Positions 29,838 to 39,237 of a DNA stretch of 64,000 nucleotides are shown here, piece by piece. Numbering within the stretch: the first letter of the stretch is position 1; every line of letters begins with the position of its first letter. The position numbers and the translations under genes were made by a program. Below the pieces are notes generated by a model. It saw only the letters and a list, made by a program, of their open reading frames with translations. It ran no database searches and had not been told where the DNA came from. This DNA comes from Brachyspira sp. Lineage in GTDB: Bacteria; Spirochaetota; Brachyspiria; Brachyspirales; Brachyspiraceae. Location of the stretch: contig NZ_JARHYI010000143.1 in the NCBI RefSeq assembly GCF_029258575.1, forward strand, positions 18,783 through 82,782, in the 5' to 3' direction.

Positions 29838-30818
29838 ATGGCTTTTTTTGATTTGAATTTAGAAGATTTATACAAATATAAGGGAAGTACAGAAGAGCCT
29901 AAAGACTTTGATGAATTTTGGATTAATACTTTAAATGAAAATAATCATAAAACAGAAGTTCAATATAAGTTAATAGATACTCATTTGAAATTATTTGATG
30001 TATGGGATGTAACTTTCAAAGGATACGGCGAACATCCTATAAACGGCTGGTATATAGCACCGAAATATGCCAGAGAAAATAATCAAAAATTAACATGCAT
30101 AATATGTTATCCAGGATACGGTGGCGGAAGAGATTATCCTAATAAGCATTTACTTTTTCCTTCAGCTGGATATAGTGTATTTGTTATGGAAGTAAGAGGT
30201 CAAGGTGCTGAAGGAGGAAACGGAGCTACAACTGCAGATCCTGTAGGTTCAACGCCTCATGCTGACGGTTTCCTTACTATGGGAATATTAGATAAAAAAG
30301 CTTATTACTATAAAAGGGTTTTTGTAGATGCTTTTAAATCTATAGAAGCGGTAAAAGAACATTCTCTTACTGGAAAAATTGCTGTTAATGGTACAAGTCA
30401 GGGCGGAGGAATATCTCTTGCTGTACTTGCACTTGCTGAATTAAAAAAAGAAAAAATTGAGGCTGCTATGATTGATGTGCCTTTCTTATGCGATTATAAA
30501 AGGGCATGTACAATAACTGATACTTTACCTTATAATGAAATAGCTAGATTTTGTAAAACTAATAGAATGCATGAAAAAACTGCTTTTGAAACTTTATCAT
30601 ATTTTGACGGAGCATTATTTGCAAAAAGAGCTAAAGTAAAAGCATTATTTTCGGTAGGGCTAATGGATATTTTATGCCCGCCTTCTACAGTATTTGCTGC
30701 TTATAATAATTATGCTGGCGAAAAAGCTATTGAAGTTTATACTTTTAATGGACATGAGGGTGGTGATAATGAGCAGAGTGATAAAAAATTGAGTTTTTTA
30801 AACTCATTAAATATATAA
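29838..30818 (+). CDS. CE7-family acetyl esterase (acetyl xylan esterase / cephalosporin-C deacetylase)
   Basis: The 326-residue alpha/beta hydrolase shows the three CE7 signatures: RGQG (120-123), GTSQGG (185-190, nucleophile Ser187) and HE at 306-307, with Asp277 in GLMDILCPPST completing the triad. CE7 enzymes remove acetyl groups from xylooligosaccharides and other small acetyl esters. No signal peptide is seen, so it is cytoplasmic. A GGAGG lies just before the ATG. It is apparently a single-gene unit followed by a large hairpin. Confidence 0.93.
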   Translation: MAFFDLNLEDLYKYKGSTEEPKDFDEFWINTLNENNHKTEVQYKLIDTHLKLFDVWDVTFKGYGEHPINGWYIAPKYARENNQKLTCIICYPGYGGGRDYPNKHLLFPSAGYSVFVMEVRGQGAEGGNGATTADPVGSTPHADGFLTMGILDKKAYYYKRVFVDAFKSIEAVKEHSLTGKIAVNGTSQGGGISLAVLALAELKKEKIEAAMIDVPFLCDYKRACTITDTLPYNEIARFCKTNRMHEKTAFETLSYFDGALFAKRAKVKALFSVGLMDILCPPSTVFAAYNNYAGEKAIEVYTFNGHEGGDNEQSDKKLSFLNSLNI

Positions 30819-30886
30819 TGCAATAATCCCTATGATTTATATTTTTTATATAACTTAATTATAAATATAGGTTGATAATTATTGCA
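30819..30886 (+). other. Large imperfect hairpin between esterase and AlbA_2 genes
   Basis: TGCAATAAT (30819-30827), CCTAT (30829-30833) and ATTTATA (30835-30841) pair in order with TATAAAT (30860-30866), ATAGG (30867-30871) and ATTATTGCA (30878-30886), giving 21 base pairs with two single-base bulges and one six-base bulge. That bulge (TTGATA) could also be the -35 of a promoter (TATTAT at 30894-30899) for the next gene. It may be both transcript end and regulatory site. Confidence 0.55.
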
Positions 30887-30939
30887 TATATGTTATTATA
30901 GTACAAGAGAGTATCTAATAATAGATTAATGGATATGGT

Positions 30940-32403
30940 ATGAAGATTATATCTGGCAGGTTCTTATCTAAAACGGAATTAAAAAATAGAATATTAAGAG
31001 ATGTAGTTATATCAATTTTGTTCTTATCTATAATTATTTTAATTTATATGCAAATTAGAAGTCCTATACCTATAAAATTTATATTTAAATCGCTTTTTCA
31101 GGATGTAAAAACTTCTGTTGTAGAAGAATATTCAAAAATATTCTACCCTACTTACTATTTTTCTATGCAAATGACGCCTATATTTGATATAGTAAATCAG
31201 GCTCCAGAAGCATATAAAATTTTAATAACAAACTTTTTCCCAAAACATCAATTTATAGAAAAAGCAGCTATGCAGGTAGGAAATAATTATATGTCTATAA
31301 CCAAAGAAGAAAATGGTTATAAGGTTGTGGGGCGAATTGTAACGACTAATACAGAAGGTCAATATTCTTCAGTACCTTTTGAACAGCTCAGTATAGATTC
31401 TTTCTATATAAAAGATGGAAAACCATATATACATCTTATATACATAGCAAATGAAAATATAGCTTTTGAATATATTTCACAATTTAATGTAAATTTTAAT
31501 GATATTGAATTAAAAAATATTGATAATATATATGCATATTTAGTAACAGGAAATAGTAAAATAACTTTTCCAATATCATATTCTTTTTCAAATAATAATG
31601 CACAAAATTTAGATTATGTAACTATAGCAAATATTATGACAGAAGAGTTCAAAGGAACAAATGAAGATATGATAAAAGTATTCTATAAAGACAGCAATTA
31701 TTGGGGATATAAAGGCTCTTTTTCAGTTGCTGATAATAATATACAAATAGGCATTATCATACCAGAAAAAGCACTTATCAGTAAAATACAAATACCTATA
31801 ATACTATTTTTGATTATATTCGTAATAGTAACTATAGTGATAATAGTTATGCTTGCTATACATTATATAAGAATGATTGAAGATTTGAAAAGAAATCATA
31901 TGAATATAAAAAAGCTCATAGAAGAGGGCGAAAATACGAATGTAGAGTTCAAATCCACACTTCGTTATGATGCAAATACTGAAAAGATAAATAAGGCATT
32001 GGAAGAAGTAATTATGAAATCCATTGCCGCTTTCAGTAATACAGAAGGAGGAAGGCTTTTTATAGGTATTGCCAATGATGGGCAGATATTGGGACTTGAA
32101 CATGATTATTCTACATTAAAACAGCCTAATAGAGATTTCTTTGAATTACATTTAAGGACATTAATAGAAACATATTATGGCAATGCATTTTCTGCTGAAG
32201 GCATCAGAATAGATTTTGTTACAGAAGATGAAAAAGATATTTGTATAGTATATATAAGCAGAGGAAGAGAGCCTGTATATACTAAAATAACAAATAAGCA
32301 GGGAGCCAAAGAAGAAAAATTCTATATCAGAGTGGGAAATTCTTCAAGAGAAATAGCCAATGCAAGTGAAATAATAGCATATGTAAAAAAACATTTTAAG
32401 TAA
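30940..32403 (+). CDS. Membrane-anchored AlbA_2 (Schlafen-type) domain protein
   Basis: The 487-residue protein has two transmembrane helices (about 19-40 and 283-310) around an extracytoplasmic domain of about 240 residues, then a cytoplasmic AlbA_2 domain (about 325-487). The AlbA_2 part shows IEEGENTNVEFKSTL, AAFSNTEGGRLFIGIANDG, REPVYTK and KFYIRVGNSSREI. AlbA_2 domains are thought to bind nucleic acids or act in regulation. The two-helix, sensor-like architecture suggests signal-dependent control. The external domain is not recognised. Confidence 0.8.
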   Translation: MKIISGRFLSKTELKNRILRDVVISILFLSIIILIYMQIRSPIPIKFIFKSLFQDVKTSVVEEYSKIFYPTYYFSMQMTPIFDIVNQAPEAYKILITNFFPKHQFIEKAAMQVGNNYMSITKEENGYKVVGRIVTTNTEGQYSSVPFEQLSIDSFYIKDGKPYIHLIYIANENIAFEYISQFNVNFNDIELKNIDNIYAYLVTGNSKITFPISYSFSNNNAQNLDYVTIANIMTEEFKGTNEDMIKVFYKDSNYWGYKGSFSVADNNIQIGIIIPEKALISKIQIPIILFLIIFVIVTIVIIVMLAIHYIRMIEDLKRNHMNIKKLIEEGENTNVEFKSTLRYDANTEKINKALEEVIMKSIAAFSNTEGGRLFIGIANDGQILGLEHDYSTLKQPNRDFFELHLRTLIETYYGNAFSAEGIRIDFVTEDEKDICIVYISRGREPVYTKITNKQGAKEEKFYIRVGNSSREIANASEIIAYVKKHFK

Positions 32404-32473
32404 ATGAAATATTTCAATATGTATGATAGATAAAAAATATTTCAAATAAAATAAAATGTTTTATAATTCTAAC

Positions 32474-32502
32474 TTGACTATTTATAATTAAAACTATATA
32501 AT
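32474..32502 (+). promoter_or_regulatory. Sigma-70 promoter of trxB
   Basis: TTGACT (32474-32479) and TATAAT (32497-32502) are separated by 17 bases. The start codon of trxB is 31 bp downstream of the -10 box, preceded by AAAGGAG. Confidence 0.75.
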
Positions 32503-32533
32503 AATTATTATTAATAATCAAAGGAGTGTGTAA

Positions 32534-33466
32534 ATGTCTGTATATGATAGCATTATAATAGGCGGAGGTCCTGCTGGACTTTCAGCTATGCTCTATTTGG
32601 GAAGAGCGTTAACTAATTCTCTTCTAATAGAAAAAAAAGGAATAGGCGGTCAAATGATGAGTACTGATACCGTTGAAAATTATTTGGGTTTCCCTGAAGA
32701 GATGAGTTCTTTTGAACTTGTATCAAGAATGCAACAGCATGCTGAAAAATTTTCTAAAAATGAAATAGTTTATGATGAGGTTGTTAAAGTAGAAAATATT
32801 AAAGATGAAGTAAAGAAAATTACTACTGCTGATGGCAAAACTTATGAAACAAAAACAATAATACTTGCTATGGGCGGTTTTTCCAAAAAATTAGGTGCTA
32901 ATGGAGAAGAAAATTTTTCTGGAAAAGGTGTTTCTTACTGTGCTACTTGTGATGGTGCTTTCTATAGAAACAAAACTGTTGCTGTAGTAGGAGGCGGAAA
33001 CAGTGCTTTTGATGAATCTTATTTTCTTACTAGATTTGTAAATAAAATATATTTGGTACATAGAAGAAAAGAATTCAGAGCTGAACCTATCAATGTTAAG
33101 CATTTAACTGATACTGGAAAAGTGGAATATGTACTTGATTCTGTAATAGATGAAATTTGCGGAGATGGCAAAGTTAATAGCATAAAAATTAAAAATGTAT
33201 TAGACGGTTCTGTGCATGATCAGCCTGTAGACGGAGTATTTGTATTCGTAGGTCAGGAGCCTGCTACACATTTCTTAAAAGACACTGGATTGGAATTAAA
33301 ACCTACAGGACATATAGTTACAAATATGTCTACAATGGAAACTAATATTGAAGGTGTATTTGCCTGCGGAGATTCTATATTTAAACCTGTTCGTCAAGTT
33401 GCTAATGCTGTTGGAGAAGGTGCAGTAGCTGCTATGAGCGTAACTCATTATTTAAATAAAGCTTAA
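32534..33466 (+). CDS. trxB: Thioredoxin reductase
   Basis: The 310-residue flavoprotein has the FAD motif GGGPAGLS (10-17), the redox pair CATC (C136, C139), the NADPH motif VVGGGNSAFDE (151-161) and the final FAD-binding GVFACGDSIFKPVRQVANAV. Length and order match low-molecular-weight TrxB, which reduces thioredoxin with NADPH. It is monocistronic, with its own promoter and a strong terminator. Confidence 0.95.
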   Translation: MSVYDSIIIGGGPAGLSAMLYLGRALTNSLLIEKKGIGGQMMSTDTVENYLGFPEEMSSFELVSRMQQHAEKFSKNEIVYDEVVKVENIKDEVKKITTADGKTYETKTIILAMGGFSKKLGANGEENFSGKGVSYCATCDGAFYRNKTVAVVGGGNSAFDESYFLTRFVNKIYLVHRRKEFRAEPINVKHLTDTGKVEYVLDSVIDEICGDGKVNSIKIKNVLDGSVHDQPVDGVFVFVGQEPATHFLKDTGLELKPTGHIVTNMSTMETNIEGVFACGDSIFKPVRQVANAVGEGAVAAMSVTHYLNKA

Positions 33467-33477
33467 TTTAATAAAAT

Positions 33478-33515
33478 AAAAAGAGTTTAGCTTTAGATAG
33501 TTAAACTCTTTTTTG
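33478..33515 (+). terminator. Rho-independent terminator of trxB
   Basis: A perfect 12-base-pair stem (AAAAAGAGTTTA at 33478-33489 with 33502-33513) has a 12-base loop and T-tract. Confidence 0.9.
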
Positions 33516-33673
33516 TTTAAAATACATACATATTTCATAAACTTTCTACAACTTATTAAATCTAATAAAATAATAATATAGAACTACTCAAATAAAAAAT
33601 CTTTTTAAACTTATAGTAAAGATATAAATACTAATATCATATTTAAAATAAATTATATTTTTTATTATATCTA

Positions 33674-33720
33674 TTGACAAAAATCTAATTTGGTATTATA
33701 GTACCAATATACTAAATTAG
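33674..33720 (+). promoter_or_regulatory. Promoter with overlapping palindromic operator of the Rrf2-hcp unit
   Basis: TTGACA (33674-33679) and TATAGT (33697-33702) are 17 bases apart. The palindrome TTGGTA (33690-33695) / TACCAA (33702-33707) covers the -10 box. A second inverted repeat, CTAATTT (33685-33691) and AAATTAG (33714-33720), brackets the start region. The layout fits autorepression by the Rrf2 protein encoded immediately downstream; this is inferred. Confidence 0.75.
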
Positions 33721-33728
33721 GAAAAAAA

Positions 33729-34163
33729 ATGATACAAATATCAGAAGCTTCAGCTATAGCATTGCACTCTATGATTTATATATCAATAAAAGAATTTGCA
33801 TCACTAAAAGATATAGCAGAAAGATTTGATGTATCATCTAATCATTTATCAAAAGTACTTCAAGCACTAGTAAAAGCAGGATATCTTACTTCTTCAAAAG
33901 GACCTGCTGGTGGATTTAAAATATCTGAAGGTATGGATAATACTTCTTTTTTAGAAATATATGAAGCAATAGAAGGTAAAAATTGGCAGCGAAGTTGTTT
34001 ATTTCATTCTAAAGCTGATAAATACTGCTCTGACTGTATAATGGGAGATTTAGTTAATGATATAAATAGAAAATTCAAAAACTATATGGAAAGCCATACA
34101 ATCAAAGATCATTATCTATTAGATAAAGATTTCAAAATAAATAAAACAGATGATAAAAAATAA
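33729..34163 (+). CDS. Rrf2-family transcriptional regulator
   Basis: The 144-residue protein has a winged helix (residues 1-68: [30 protein letters not shown]) and three cysteines at C90, C100 and C103 placed like the iron-sulfur ligands of IscR/NsrR/RsrR. Rrf2 proteins sense NO, redox or iron-sulfur status. It overlaps the open frame of hcp and lies 22 bp before the real hcp start, so it probably controls hcp and itself. Confidence 0.9.
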   Translation: MIQISEASAIALHSMIYISIKEFASLKDIAERFDVSSNHLSKVLQALVKAGYLTSSKGPAGGFKISEGMDNTSFLEIYEAIEGKNWQRSCLFHSKADKYCSDCIMGDLVNDINRKFKNYMESHTIKDHYLLDKDFKINKTDDKK

Positions 34164-34185
34164 AAACAAACTAATGGAGGCTCAA

Positions 34186-35835
34186 ATGGATAATAAAATG
34201 TTTTGTTATCAATGTCAGGAAACGATGAATAATACAGGATGCTCTGTATCGGGTGTATGCGGTAAAAAACCAGAATTAGCATATTTAGAAGATTTGCTTG
34301 TTCATGTTACAAAAGGACTTTCAAATATCACTACAGCTATAAGAAAGGAAGGTGGGAAAATAGATAAAAAAGTAAATAATGATATAACATTCAATTTATT
34401 TACTACAATAACAAATGCCAATTTTGATAAGGAAGTTTTTTATAAAAGAATAGAATATACTTCAAAATTATCTAATGAATTAGCAAGTAAAGTAAAAGAT
34501 AAATCATTAATATTTGAAGAATCTTTGTGGACTGCCAAAAGCAAAGAGGATATGGATGCTAAATCAAAAACTGTTGGAATATTGGAAGAGAAAGATAAGG
34601 ATATAAGAAGTTTAAAAGAAACAGTTATATATGGAGTTAAGGGATTAAGTGCATATATAAGACATGCCAATATGCTGGATTATGAAAATGAAGAGGTTGA
34701 TGCTTTTATACAGAGAGCTTTGAATGAAACATTAAGAAATGATATAAATGCTGATGAACTTTTAAATTTAATATTAGAAACAGGAAAAAATGGCGTTGAT
34801 GGAATGGCTTTACTTGATAAGGCTAATACTTCTACTTATGGAAATCCAGAAATTACAAAAGTGAATATTGGAGTAGGTACAAATCCAGGTATATTAGTAT
34901 CAGGACATGATTTAAAAGATATAGAGATATTATTAAAACAAACTGAAGGTACAGGAGTGGATATTTATACTCATTCAGAAATGCTACCTGCTCATTATTA
35001 TCCAGAATTAAAAAAATATAAACATTTCATAGGAAATTATGGTGGTGCTTGGTGGGAGCAAAGAAAAGATTTTGAAAGCTTTAATGGTCCTATACTTATG
35101 ACAACTAACTGTATAGTAACACCTCTTGAAAGCTATAAAAACAGAGTATATACAACAGGAGCTGCTGGTTTTGAAGGCTTGAAACATATAGAAAGTCATA
35201 CAGATAAAGAAAGCGATAAAGATTTTACTCCTATAATAGAACATGCCAAAAAATGTAAAGCTCCTAAAGAAATAGAAAGTGGATTTATAGTGGGAGGTTT
35301 TGCTCATAATCAAGTATTATCACTTAAAGAAAAAATAGCAGAAGCTGTAAAATCAGGAGCAATAAAAAGATTTATCGTTATGGGCGGATGTGATGGAAGA
35401 CATAAAGAGAGAAAATATTATACTGAATTTGCTGAAAAACTTCCTAAAGATACTGTTATATTAACTGCAGGATGTGCTAAATACAGATATAATAAATTGG
35501 ATTTAGGAGATATCAATGGAATACCTAGAGTATTGGATGCTGGACAATGCAATGATTCTTATTCATTAGCTGTTATTGCTTTGGGACTTAAAGATTTATT
35601 TGGATTAGATGATATTAATGATTTACCTATAGTTTATAATATAGCTTGGTATGAACAGAAGGCAGTTATAGTTTTACTTTCACTTTTATATTTGGGAGTA
35701 AAAAATATTCATCTAGGACCTACAATTCCCGGATTTTTATCTGCTAATGTAGTTAATATATTAGTTTCAAAATTTGGTATTTCTGGAATAACTAACGCTG
35801 ATGATGATTTAAAGAAATTTAATTTAATTGCATAA
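34186..35835 (+). CDS. hcp: Hydroxylamine reductase / hybrid-cluster protein (class I Hcp)
   Basis: The start chosen is ATG 34186 (549 residues), eight bases after GGAGG; an upstream in-frame start at 34150 overlaps the regulator. The N-terminal cluster motif is C7-x2-C10-x8-C19-x5-C25, the class I spacing of strict anaerobes. Hybrid-cluster ligand regions are seen in [32 protein letters not shown] and [10 protein letters not shown]. Hcp acts on hydroxylamine and nitric oxide, protecting against nitrosative stress. The neighbouring Rrf2 gene supports this. Confidence 0.95.
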   Translation: MDNKMFCYQCQETMNNTGCSVSGVCGKKPELAYLEDLLVHVTKGLSNITTAIRKEGGKIDKKVNNDITFNLFTTITNANFDKEVFYKRIEYTSKLSNELASKVKDKSLIFEESLWTAKSKEDMDAKSKTVGILEEKDKDIRSLKETVIYGVKGLSAYIRHANMLDYENEEVDAFIQRALNETLRNDINADELLNLILETGKNGVDGMALLDKANTSTYGNPEITKVNIGVGTNPGILVSGHDLKDIEILLKQTEGTGVDIYTHSEMLPAHYYPELKKYKHFIGNYGGAWWEQRKDFESFNGPILMTTNCIVTPLESYKNRVYTTGAAGFEGLKHIESHTDKESDKDFTPIIEHAKKCKAPKEIESGFIVGGFAHNQVLSLKEKIAEAVKSGAIKRFIVMGGCDGRHKERKYYTEFAEKLPKDTVILTAGCAKYRYNKLDLGDINGIPRVLDAGQCNDSYSLAVIALGLKDLFGLDDINDLPIVYNIAWYEQKAVIVLLSLLYLGVKNIHLGPTIPGFLSANVVNILVSKFGISGITNADDDLKKFNLIA

Positions 35836-35849
35836 TATATATAAATTAA

Positions 35850-35892
35850 AATAGCAGAGTTTAGCTTTAAAGTTATACTCTGTTATTTTTTA
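35850..35892. terminator. Bidirectional terminator between hcp and the nuclease gene
   Basis: ATAGCAGAGT (35851-35860) pairs with ACTCTGTTAT (35877-35886) with one G-T pair, and is flanked by T-rich sequence on the plus side and a shorter run on the minus side. It lies between convergent genes. Confidence 0.75.
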
Positions 35893-35901
35893 TAATACTT
35901 A

Positions 35902-36834
35902 TTATCTGTTTTCACTTCTAAATTTAGCTGGATCTGTAAATGGGCGTCTGCCTTGAAATTTGGATAAATAAACTATATTGCTTGCTATATTTATAAAACC
36001 GTTATCACCATATTTCATTATTGTTTCTTTGGCTTGCTTATCTTTCATCATTGAATATGCTAATGGAATATTATTTACAAATAAATGACATAAAATTCTT
36101 CCGAAAGCATCATAAGAACCTATAAGCATACTGACATTAGAAGAAGATGATATTTTATTTATTACATAAGCTTTAACATTAGTACCGTAATTCTGATTAA
36201 GTTCAGGAGCATCAAGCCCTATGAATCTGTAATAATTATCTTTGTATTTTATAGTATCGCCGTCTACCACTCTTATAGAATCTTTATCTAAAGTAACTAA
36301 ATATTTTGACATATCTTTATTATAATTAGAATCTATTTTATAGAAATCTTTATTTGTAAATGAGAGAAAAAGTTTTGTATTATTAATATCTTTCAAAGTT
36401 AAATATTCATTGCTGTTTATATCATCAATATCCAAGACTACCCTGCAGTAATGGGTATTGAAAAATTTTAACTTATTAATAACTTTATCATCGCTTGCAT
36501 AAAACATCATTTTATCTCTAAAAAATAAAGTATAAATAAAAAATCTAAAACTACTAATATATTCAGCACTCGGAAAATAAGTATTTATATATTTTTTATC
36601 TTCATCATCTTTAGTATTTAATATATAAACTCTATACCTATTTTTTATATAATCATAAATAATAGACATTTTATTATTATCTATCATGCTTATTATTGAT
36701 TTTGAGTCTATAATTAAATCTTTGCTTTCTTTAAGATTAGAAGTATTTACAATAAAAATCAAAGTAAATATTATGAGTACAGTATAAATACAAATCTTTA
36801 TAATCTTTTCATTTTTTTTATTAGAAGTTCGCAT
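35902..36834 (-). CDS. Membrane-anchored thermonuclease (SNase-like) protein
   Basis: The 310-residue protein has an N-terminal anchor (about 12-30), an unrecognised middle region (30-180) and an SNase-like domain (about 183-290). Catalytic residues align as Arg203, Asp208 and Glu211 in YRFIGLDAPE, and Arg246 in YDAFGRILCH; VVDGDTI is also present. It would cut nucleic acid outside the membrane, useful for nucleotide scavenging. Its start overlaps the thiE end by 37 bp, so translation may be coupled. Confidence 0.85.
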   Translation of the reverse strand: MRTSNKKNEKIIKICIYTVLIIFTLIFIVNTSNLKESKDLIIDSKSIISMIDNNKMSIIYDYIKNRYRVYILNTKDDEDKKYINTYFPSAEYISSFRFFIYTLFFRDKMMFYASDDKVINKLKFFNTHYCRVVLDIDDINSNEYLTLKDINNTKLFLSFTNKDFYKIDSNYNKDMSKYLVTLDKDSIRVVDGDTIKYKDNYYRFIGLDAPELNQNYGTNVKAYVINKISSSSNVSMLIGSYDAFGRILCHLFVNNIPLAYSMMKDKQAKETIMKYGDNGFINIASNIVYLSKFQGRRPFTDPAKFRSENR

Positions 36835-37490
36835 TTAGCTTTTATATCCTCAGAAGAAACTATCTCCGTAAGCATGCACAAACTCATAGCCTTATGCTCT
36901 ATAAGTAAATCCATATTATTTAATTTTATTCCGCCTATGCATACAAAAGGAACATCTAAATTATTTGCAACATAATCTAGATAATCTATTCCTGTAGATT
37001 CATTGGCATCAGGTTTAGTATTTGTAGAAAATATTGGACCTATCCCTATATAATCTGCAGAAGTATTAATACTCTCCAAAGCCTCTTTTTCATTAGTAGT
37101 AGAAAGTCCTATAATTTTATCATATCCAACAATTTTTCTCACAGCTTCAATGGGTATATCTTTCTGCCCTATATGAACACCGTCAGCATCAACAGCCATT
37201 GCCAAATCGGCATAATCATCTATTATAAATAATGCATCATAATCTTTTGTAAGCTCTCTAATCTTTAAACATTCCTCATACTTCTCACGCATATATTTAT
37301 TTGGATTATCTTTTTCTCTGTACTGTACTATTTTTATACCTGCCTCAAGCATTGATTTTACAACTTCTATATTATTTCTGCCTTTAGAAAAATCTTCCGC
37401 TGTAACGCAGTATATTGAATCTTTAAAATATTTCTCTTCTAAAGTTTTTCTTCTTACTTTTATATCTTTTGTATTCACTATATCTTTCAT
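36798..37490 (-). CDS. thiE: Thiamine-phosphate synthase
   Basis: The 230-residue TIM barrel matches ThiE: KIVQYREKD, FIIDDYADLAMAVDADGVHI with GQKD, the phosphate-binding IIGLSTTN, YIGIGPIFSTNTKPD and VCIGGI. ThiE joins the thiazole and pyrimidine halves of thiamine. An N-terminal extension of about 22 residues precedes YCVTAED. It is the upstream gene of the thiE-nuclease pair; other thi genes are not in the window, which suggests salvage use. Confidence 0.93.
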   Translation of the reverse strand: MKDIVNTKDIKVRRKTLEEKYFKDSIYCVTAEDFSKGRNNIEVVKSMLEAGIKIVQYREKDNPNKYMREKYEECLKIRELTKDYDALFIIDDYADLAMAVDADGVHIGQKDIPIEAVRKIVGYDKIIGLSTTNEKEALESINTSADYIGIGPIFSTNTKPDANESTGIDYLDYVANNLDVPFVCIGGIKLNNMDLLIEHKAMSLCMLTEIVSSEDIKAKCELLIKKMKRL

Positions 37491-37518
37491 AATACTATTC
37501 CTAAATTTAATTGATTAT

Positions 37519-37560
37519 ATTTTAGTATAACTTTATTTTTTTTTCAAATTATAAAGTTAT
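37519..37560 (-). promoter_or_regulatory. Promoter of thiE with overlapping inverted repeat
   Basis: On the reverse strand TTGAAA (37547-37542) and TAAAAT (37524-37519) are 17 bases apart. The perfect ten-base inverted repeat ATAACTTTAT (37527-37536) / ATAAAGTTAT (37551-37560) spans the spacer and -35 box, a position suited to a repressor. No thiamine riboswitch is visible. Confidence 0.5.
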
Positions 37561-37831
37561 TCGTATGCATAGTGAAATAATTATAAATATGTATTTATTC
37601 TAATTTTAACATATTAAAGAATTATATTCATAATGCATGTATAATATTAAAAGCTTCAATAAAATTCAGTGGGATATTATCATAAAATAATTTTTTCTAT
37701 CAATTTTTACAGTCGCAAAATTTGAAAAAGTTTTAATAATTGATTTTTATAAAAATTAAAATTATATAAATCAAAAAATAAAAAAATTAATACAAAATAT
37801 ATTTCTTGTTATTTTATAATGTTCTCTAAAA

Positions 37832-38034
37832 CCCCACCCTTAATATATTTTGCTTTCTATTTCATTTTTATTACATTTTTCTTTTTTATTTTCTCTTTAT
37901 TTTTAACCGCCCACCCAAGTTTTTTTAAAAATTTATTGCATTAATCACCGCACGCAGAACAAAGTTCTGTTAATACGAATCAATTAATAATTGTATGATA
38001 ATTATATAAATAAGTTCTTTTATCGTGCGTTAAT
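37832..38034. repeat. Intergenic repeat element, copy A (pyrimidine tract with C-rich boxes)
   Basis: The element starts CCCCACCCT, continues as an almost pure pyrimidine/AT tract, contains CCGCCCACCCAAG (37907-37919), then CACCGCACGCAG, a CAGAAC-AAA-GTTCTG hairpin and a distant inverted CGTGCGTTAATG (38023-38034). The same order of boxes occurs at 57807-58004. The C-rich boxes stand out against the AT-rich background. The rest of 37561-37831 is AT-rich with nothing recognised. Confidence 0.7.
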
Positions 38035-38040
38035 GGAATT

Positions 38041-38077
38041 AAATAAAAGCCTAATATGTCTTATCATACTAGGCTTT
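38041..38077 (-). terminator. Terminator of lgt
   Basis: AAAGCCTAATAT (38046-38057) pairs with ATACTAGGCTTT (38066-38077) with one G-T pair; on the minus strand it is followed by TATTT. It lies 25 bp after the lgt stop. Confidence 0.75.
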
Positions 38078-38101
38078 ATTTTATTATTAGTTATAAAAGT
38101 A

Positions 38102-39034
38102 TTATTTCTTTTTATTCTTTTTTGTATTTGTTTCTGGTGAAGGATTATAATCTTTTCTTGTATAAATATAAATAAGCATAACTACACCTATTATCATCAT
38201 AGGAACAGAATATATAGCACCTGCTGTTATTGGTCCAACAGTCCACTCTGTAACATCTCTTATAAACTGCTCTATTAAAGTTCTAAAAAGTCCGTAAAGG
38301 AAAATCCAAACCCAAAGCCTTGTACCTGGTCTTATTTTTTTATTTTTCTCGCTTAAATAACCTATTAAGAAAGATACCAAAGCAAGAACTAATCCCTCAA
38401 GCAAAGCCTCATATAATTGCGAAGGGTGTCTAGGCTCTGTATAAGGTCTTATAGCTGGAAACATTGCTACCCATCTATCATAACCGCCTACTGCATCATA
38501 TAATGGAAACTTCATCGCAAAAACAGAATCTGTAACTCTTCCGTAAAGTTCAGCATTCATAAAATTTCCTATCCTTCCGAAGAATAAACATAAACTTGCA
38601 GGAAGCGTACCGTTATCTGTGATATTATAAAAATCATATTTATATTTTTTGCTGAATACAAATAACGATATAAACATACCTATAAATCCGCCATGAAAAG
38701 ACATTCCCGCAAAACCTGTAAAGGTAAATCCATTATCAATATTAATACCTAATATCTCCCAAGGGGTTAAAAAACTTTTAGGCGAATAAAAAAGAAAATA
38801 CCCTATTCTAGCACCTACTATAGCACCAACAGCAGCATAAAATACCATATCATATATACCACCGTTTTTTTCATCAAGATTGAATTTTATCCAGCCTCTT
38901 TTTTTCACAAAATATAAAATTATACATGATGATACAATACCCACTATATACATAAGCCCATACCATCTTACAGCTCCAAGTATTGGTATATTAGGCGGAA
39001 ACACAAAAGGAGTTAAAAATTCAGGATAAGTCAT
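38102..39034 (-). CDS. lgt: Prolipoprotein diacylglyceryl transferase
   Basis: The 310-residue polytopic membrane enzyme has MSFHGGFIGM, the Lgt signature GRIGNFMNAELYGRVTD and PRHPSQLYEALLEG. It attaches diacylglycerol to the lipobox cysteine of prolipoproteins, the first step needed by the many lipoproteins encoded here. It is a single gene with an AAGGA ribosome-binding site and its own terminator. Confidence 0.95.
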   Translation of the reverse strand: MTYPEFLTPFVFPPNIPILGAVRWYGLMYIVGIVSSCIILYFVKKRGWIKFNLDEKNGGIYDMVFYAAVGAIVGARIGYFLFYSPKSFLTPWEILGINIDNGFTFTGFAGMSFHGGFIGMFISLFVFSKKYKYDFYNITDNGTLPASLCLFFGRIGNFMNAELYGRVTDSVFAMKFPLYDAVGGYDRWVAMFPAIRPYTEPRHPSQLYEALLEGLVLALVSFLIGYLSEKNKKIRPGTRLWVWIFLYGLFRTLIEQFIRDVTEWTVGPITAGAIYSVPMMIIGVVMLIYIYTRKDYNPSPETNTKKNKKK

Positions 39035-39237
39035 ATATTTATTTTCCTTACATTAATATTTTTTACTTATATGATAAAAATTGCCTGACTATATAAAAAG
39101 CATAACAATTCATATAATTATTATTTTTTAGTATAATATAATATATTGAAATTATTAATCTATCAAGTGTTAATTTAATAGATTATTTTTTATACTCAAT
39201 ATATATAACAATATAAAAAATTGGTAAAATATATAAT

